Shown here: positions 63,084 to 64,000 of the stretch, one piece after another
Position numbering within the stretch: the first letter of the stretch is position 1
Layout: every line of letters begins with the position of its first letter
Assembly: GCA_963781155.1 (NCBI GenBank)
Contig: CAWAEC010000013.1
Location: 124,001 to 188,000, forward strand
Length of the DNA: 64,000 bases
Reading direction: 5' to 3'
Origin: PALSA-693 sp963781155
GTDB taxonomy: Bacteria; Actinomycetota; Acidimicrobiia; Acidimicrobiales; Palsa-688
Notes under the pieces: generated by a model
What the model was told of the DNA's origin: nothing
Database searches by the model: none
The model's input: only the letters and a program-made list of their open reading frames with translations
Translations under genes and position numbers: made by a program

Positions 63084-63998
63084 TCAGAGGTTCTGGGCCG
63101 AATACGTCGGCAGCCCAAACCCGGTTGCAATTGGATTCCAGTAACCGACGAACTCGGTCTTGTAGGTCGTGGCCTCGTCGTCGGGCTGGGTCGCAGCCTG
63201 ATAGTTGGCGTCCGCGGTGTCGTTGTACGTGCAGTCCCCCTCGTACTGATCGCTTGCCCAACTGGCGAAGTCCTGGTCCGCTTGTTCGGAGGCCGTCCAG
63301 GCTTCCGTGAGGGTTTGGATCATGCCGGGAGGAAGCGCAGAGACGTCGGGAGAATCCTCCAGTTGCACGATGAGGCTCCGACGGGAATTCGCGGCTTCGC
63401 TGAACACCTGGGCGTCCTGCGACAAGCTTGCTCCGCAATTGACGACGTCGGCGGCGGCATCCTGAATCGCGGTTCGATCACTGACGCTCTGGGTGAGCAG
63501 TGTCGACAGGCCGGCCGCCGCCGTTTGCTCCGCAGGGGAGGGCAGGGGCACCGTAGGTGGCGAGACCACCACCGGAGGAGGCGCCGCCGGCGCCACCGTG
63601 GTGGGGCTGGCTGGAGCGGTGGTCGGAACGGTCGCCGGCACCGTGGATGCGACGGTACCGGTCGTGACGTGGTGGCTCCCTCCGCCCGAGGACTTGGCCA
63701 GCGCGACTCCTCCTGCGGCTCCACCAGCCAGCAGGACCACAGCGACCGCTCCCACGATCCAGGGCCGCCGGCCGGCGGGCGGCCGCGACGGAGGCAGAGG
63801 CGGAGAGGGACCCGGAGGGGCGCCCATCGCAGGTGCCCAGCCGCCACCCTGGGGCGGAGTTGGATCCCAGCGGGGTACCGGCGCCGTCACCGCGGGCATC
63901 GGCGTTGTCGGATCTCTGGGGTCCGGGGGTGCGGCGGCATAGCCCGCGGCCACCGGCCCGGGCGCCGCCGGAGCCACCCCGGGCTGGGAGACATCCAC
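63084..63998 (-). CDS. proline-rich single-span membrane protein with extracellular domain
   Basis: A 304-aa protein, possibly continuing past the window edge since the GTG at 63998 is the last in-frame start that fits. Residues about 1-75 are Pro/Gly/Ala-rich and cytoplasmic. One span follows (WIVGAVAVVLLAGGAAGGVAL, about 80-100). A Thr/Val/Pro linker then precedes an extracellular helical domain (TAAAGLSTLLTQSVSDRTAI, CTYNDTADANYQ) with two Cys. No family is recognised. Convergent with the envelope enzymes. Confidence 0.75.
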   Translation of the reverse strand: MDVSQPGVAPAAPGPVAAGYAAAPPDPRDPTTPMPAVTAPVPRWDPTPPQGGGWAPAMGAPPGPSPPLPPSRPPAGRRPWIVGAVAVVLLAGGAAGGVALAKSSGGGSHHVTTGTVASTVPATVPTTAPASPTTVAPAAPPPVVVSPPTVPLPSPAEQTAAAGLSTLLTQSVSDRTAIQDAAADVVNCGASLSQDAQVFSEAANSRRSLIVQLEDSPDVSALPPGMIQTLTEAWTASEQADQDFASWASDQYEGDCTYNDTADANYQAATQPDDEATTYKTEFVGYWNPIATGFGLPTYSAQNL

Positions 63999-64000
63999 GT

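Overview
The window is high-GC DNA from an actinobacterium. Pointers are the GTG/ATG starts with ATGA or GTGA gene overlaps, three F420-type luciferase-like (LLM) oxidoreductases, a mycothiol-type MDMPI/TIGR03084 protein, a DUF2252 protein, a P450 and many short-chain dehydrogenases (SDRs). The mix suggests an uncultured soil-type lineage (Acidimicrobiia or a relative); this is inference, because no rRNA or marker gene is present. I see no tRNA, rRNA, IS element, phage or CRISPR.

Layout. 0-13 kb: SDRs, an ArsR-AHSA1 fusion with two operators in front, P450, dienelactone hydrolase, a broken phosphoesterase, an enoyl-CoA hydratase, an SDR/VOC operon, then a tandem pair of carboxymuconolactone decarboxylase (CMD) genes, the second with an in-frame TGA at the second position of its CxxC motif. 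12.6-31 kb: acyl-CoA and amidohydrolase catabolism: PF04909 amidohydrolases, four ANL acyl-CoA ligases, four clustered enoyl-CoA hydratases, a zinc alcohol dehydrogenase and a thioesterase. Two divergent promoters in this block carry paired ATCTAGAT operators. 31-43 kb: cupin, GntR, GNAT, DUF2252, VOC, DinB, a Tim44-like membrane protein, LLM enzymes, a cysteine-dioxygenase-like cupin and a ThDP enzyme. 43-52.6 kb: a molybdenum hydroxylase large subunit, a TauD dioxygenase, then a tight operon of CoA-transferase, thiolase, DUF35 and a pseudo-amidohydrolase/LLM fusion, followed by another amidohydrolase. 52.6-57.8 kb: metY, a CoA-binding protein, a flavin monooxygenase, OsmC and metX. 57.8-64 kb: amidohydrolase, an intergenic tandem-repeat block, SDR, SnoaL, and a cell-envelope group (amidase lipoprotein, class-A-like serine hydrolase, proline-rich anchored protein).

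How the genes fit together. The core looks like uptake and beta-oxidation-style breakdown of a cyclic or branched carboxylic acid: ligases make CoA thioesters, hydratases and SDRs process them, a thiolase-DUF35 pair may do a retro-aldol or thiolytic cut, and PF04909 enzymes hydrolyse or decarboxylate intermediates. The substrate cannot be read from sequence.

Caution. About a dozen genes are split by shifts that one added or removed base repairs, with conserved residues intact on both sides. This looks more like indel errors in the assembly than decay. The CMD gene differs: besides one such shift it has an in-frame TGA exactly where Cys belongs, followed by a SECIS-like hairpin. That is the most interesting signal. 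Next come a dispersed palindromic element (two full tandem copies, one palindrome and one half copy) and the ATCTAGAT operator pairs.
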